64,000 nucleotides of DNA from Aquiflexum gelatinilyticum (GTDB taxonomy: Bacteria; Bacteroidota; Bacteroidia; Cytophagales; Cyclobacteriaceae): positions 62,001 to 126,000 of the forward strand of contig NZ_JANSUY010000013.1 of the NCBI RefSeq assembly GCF_024741135.1, written 5' to 3'. The first letter of the stretch is position 1. Every line of letters starts with the position of its first letter. The translations under genes and the position numbers were made by a program. Under the pieces are notes generated by a model. The model was not told the origin of the DNA, made no database searches, and saw only the letters and a program-made list of their open reading frames with translations. Positions 61,888 to 64,000 of the stretch are shown here, in pieces.

Positions 61888-64000
61888 TCAATCCAATAAT
61901 GCCTCGACATCTTCCTTGCTGAGACTCTTCATAAAACTTTCTTCTGTGCTGATCAATTCTCCAGCGAGCGCCATTTTCCTTTCCTGCAGCGCCATAATTT
62001 TCTCCTCTACCGTATTTCGGCTGATGAATTTATAGATAATGACTTTGTTTTCCTGACCTATCCTATGTGCCCTGTCTATGGCTTGGGCTTCCACGGCAGG
62101 ATTCCACCAAGGGTCGAGTAAAAAGACATATTCTGCTTTGGTCAGGTTCAGTCCAACGCCACCAGCCTTGAGTGAAATCAGGAAAATCTTGACTTCATCA
62201 TTTTGCTGAAAAGACTGTACTTGGGCCTGACGGTCCTTGGTGGTACCATCAAGGTAAGCGTATTTGATATTTTCTTTTTCCAGGTATTCTTTGACAATAG
62301 CCAAATGTCTGACGAATTGACTAAAAACAAGCACTTTATGTCCTTCACTGACCGTAGATTCGATCATGTGGGTCACATCTTCCATTTTGCCGGAATCACC
62401 TGTATAGTCTTTATCGGTCAACCTTGGATGATTGGCCAACTGCCTCAGCTGTGTCAATCCCCTTAACAAAGCAAACTGCTGGTTTTTCATACCGGGAATT
62501 GACATTTCCTTGACAATCTTTTCTCTATAATACCCTTTCACTTCTTCATATGCCTTTTCCTGCTCAGGTGTCATAGTGGAATATTTGACGTTGATCACTT
62601 TCTCCGGCAAGTCAGTGGCTACCTGACTTTTTAACCTTCGCAGGATAAAAGGCTTGATCATCGCATGCAGTTTGGCTGCTTTGTCCTGGTCATTCTTCTT
62701 CTCTATAGGCAATAAAAACTGTTTTTTGAACATGTTTTGATTACCCAAAAGACCTCTGTTGATAAAATTCATCTGTGACCAAAGGTCCATAGTTCCATTC
62801 TCTACGGGGGTTCCTGTCAAGATCAACCTCTGTCTACAAGTCAGTTCATTTACTGCCTTGGCGATAATGCTACCAGGGTTTTTGATCGCCTGTGATTCGT
62901 CCAAAATGACATAATTAAAATAGAATCCTTTCAGCAAGTCCACGTCCATTCGGGTGATCCCATAAGAAGTAAGCACAAGGTCATATTTTGCAAAACGGCT
63001 GATGTCCTTGATTCTCTGGCTGCCTGTGTATGTGAGGATTTTCAGCTTTGGGGTAAATTTTCTGGCTTCCAATTCCCAATTGTAAATCAAGGAAGTCGGC
63101 ATGACAAGCAAAGAAGTGGTTTCCGGATGTTGCTCTTTTTCATGAGCCAAAAGAGCCAAAGTCTGAACAGTTTTTCCCAATCCCATATCATCCGCGAGAC
63201 ATCCTCCAAATCGGAATTCGTTCAAAAACCGCATCCAATTATAACCTGCTTTCTGATAAGGTCTCAATACCCCTTTGAAAGTAAGCGGTAAATCATAATC
63301 CTCAATTTGATTGAAATTTCTAAGCTTTTCGAGCTTTTGACTCAGCTTAAGTTTTAATAGATTGCCTGTTTGCAGCTCTTGGGCAAGGGCGATATGGTGT
63401 TTTTTGAGTACGAGAGATTGCTGGGAGGAATCATGCTCATGCTCCTCCATGAAAGCAAACATCTCCGAATAATTGACAAACCATGAATTGGGAATGACCG
63501 CGATCTCTCCGTTAGGTAATTCAAATTCAGTCTTTCCCTGAAGCAAAAGTCTTCTGATCTTATTGAATGGGATCTCAAATGAACCAAATCTAATCACCGC
63601 ATGCACGTCAAACCAATCAATGTTTTCTTTGACTTCTACAGAAATATTGGCATGCCCGATAAAATACCTTTTCCCTTTTTGGGTGGGCGCTTGTTGGATA
63701 CGGATTCCCATCTCCTCCAAGTTGTCTTTATAAGCATTGATCCACCCAAATGCCTTGGATTTACAAATCGAATACCGGGCATGCTTGACAGGCAGACCAA
63801 GGTCTTTGAGGTAATCCCCGTAGGATTTTTCCTTGTCTAGGTCTCTAATTACTTTGTGAAAAATATAATTGTCTCCAATTTGTTCCAACTCTACATTATT
63901 GGATGCTTTTTCTTCAGATCTGAACGCATAATCCCCATATTGGAATTGCAAATCAAAAACTATTTTATCTTCCTCTTCTTCTTCCAATTTATTTCCAAAA
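61888..64000 (-). CDS. SNF2 family helicase/ATPase (5' end outside window)
   Basis: The frame stays open to the window edge, so the N-terminus is missing; 703 residues are visible. The SNF2 core has Walker A DDMGLGKT, box II as DESQAIKN, LTGTPVENG, VFSQFVRHL and GGVGLNLTKAEYVFLLDPWW with AIDRAHRIGQ. The preceding 230 residues resemble the helicase-associated region of bacterial SNF2 proteins, which usually carry a SWIM zinc finger further upstream. DNA- or RNA-polymerase-associated remodelling ATPase; the partner is unknown. Confidence 0.93.
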   Translation of the reverse strand, partial: FGNKLEEEEEDKIVFDLQFQYGDYAFRSEEKASNNVELEQIGDNYIFHKVIRDLDKEKSYGDYLKDLGLPVKHARYSICKSKAFGWINAYKDNLEEMGIRIQQAPTQKGKRYFIGHANISVEVKENIDWFDVHAVIRFGSFEIPFNKIRRLLLQGKTEFELPNGEIAVIPNSWFVNYSEMFAFMEEHEHDSSQQSLVLKKHHIALAQELQTGNLLKLKLSQKLEKLRNFNQIEDYDLPLTFKGVLRPYQKAGYNWMRFLNEFRFGGCLADDMGLGKTVQTLALLAHEKEQHPETTSLLVMPTSLIYNWELEARKFTPKLKILTYTGSQRIKDISRFAKYDLVLTSYGITRMDVDLLKGFYFNYVILDESQAIKNPGSIIAKAVNELTCRQRLILTGTPVENGTMDLWSQMNFINRGLLGNQNMFKKQFLLPIEKKNDQDKAAKLHAMIKPFILRRLKSQVATDLPEKVINVKYSTMTPEQEKAYEEVKGYYREKIVKEMSIPGMKNQQFALLRGLTQLRQLANHPRLTDKDYTGDSGKMEDVTHMIESTVSEGHKVLVFSQFVRHLAIVKEYLEKENIKYAYLDGTTKDRQAQVQSFQQNDEVKIFLISLKAGGVGLNLTKAEYVFLLDPWWNPAVEAQAIDRAHRIGQENKVIIYKFISRNTVEEKIMALQERKMALAGELISTEESFMKSLSKEDVEALLD

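Overview
The window looks like a chromosomal segment of a Bacteroidota bacterium, most probably a Cytophagales (Cyclobacteriaceae/Algoriphagus-like) heterotroph. The grounds are an Oar-type TonB receptor with a TAnnTTTG promoter box, many LxxC lipoproteins, BatD, DUF4403, a YtxJ-like bacillithiol-system protein, DUF6428 in an arsenic operon, and a near absence of Shine-Dalgarno sequences. The core genes have moderate GC. The accessory patches (about 4.9-8.8 kb, 11.2-11.8 kb and 43.1-44.5 kb) are clearly richer in A+T. I saw no rRNA, tRNA, CRISPR array, insertion sequence or prophage.

Layout: 0-4.8 kb is a sugar-oxidation cluster (propeller/HEAT/cupredoxin protein, TIM-barrel epimerase, Gfo/Idh/MocA protein). 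4.9-8.8 kb is an AT-rich accessory patch with a ParE/RelE-type toxin-antitoxin pair bracketed by a 100-bp direct repeat, small orphan genes including a free-standing EF-Tu domain-3 protein, and two 21-bp repeat arrays. 8.8-27.8 kb holds a glycosyltransferase, two monohaem proteins, a HepT/MntA module, recX, tpiA, prmA, a batD-aroC-symporter run, a GNAT protein, an outer-membrane/IPT-propeller pair, ruvB-queG, apbE and a ZIP transporter. 28-36.2 kb is an acetate uptake and activation locus (porin, DUF4212, symporter, Acs, DUF294 regulator, exonuclease). 36.2-43 kb has DUF4403, YtxJ, lysoplasmalogenase and the large TonB receptor. 43.1-44.5 kb holds the third 21-bp array and an orphan gene between two similar terminators. 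44.5-57.4 kb has a phosphoesterase, an atypical pyruvate kinase-like protein, a second sugar-oxidation cluster (PQQ-type dehydrogenase with cytochrome c, DUF1080, FGE-like), two PPK2 paralogues and a GH36-like glycosidase. 57.4-64 kb has DinB, the arsenic operon arsR-DUF6428-arsC-acr3, purU and a SNF2 helicase that runs off the end.

The most unusual signal is a three-member family of arrays of exactly 21-bp units, each starting a few bases after a long hairpin built on a GGTACTT/AAGTACC palindrome. Units stay in perfect 21-bp register, differ between loci in half of the unit, share the core ACCTTTTTGCT, and in one reading direction translate to heptads with one hypervariable residue. The second theme is accessory modules bracketed by duplicated gene ends or terminators. 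The third is a wealth of quasi-periodic word repeats and hairpins filling many intergenic spacers, at least eight different families in 64 kb.
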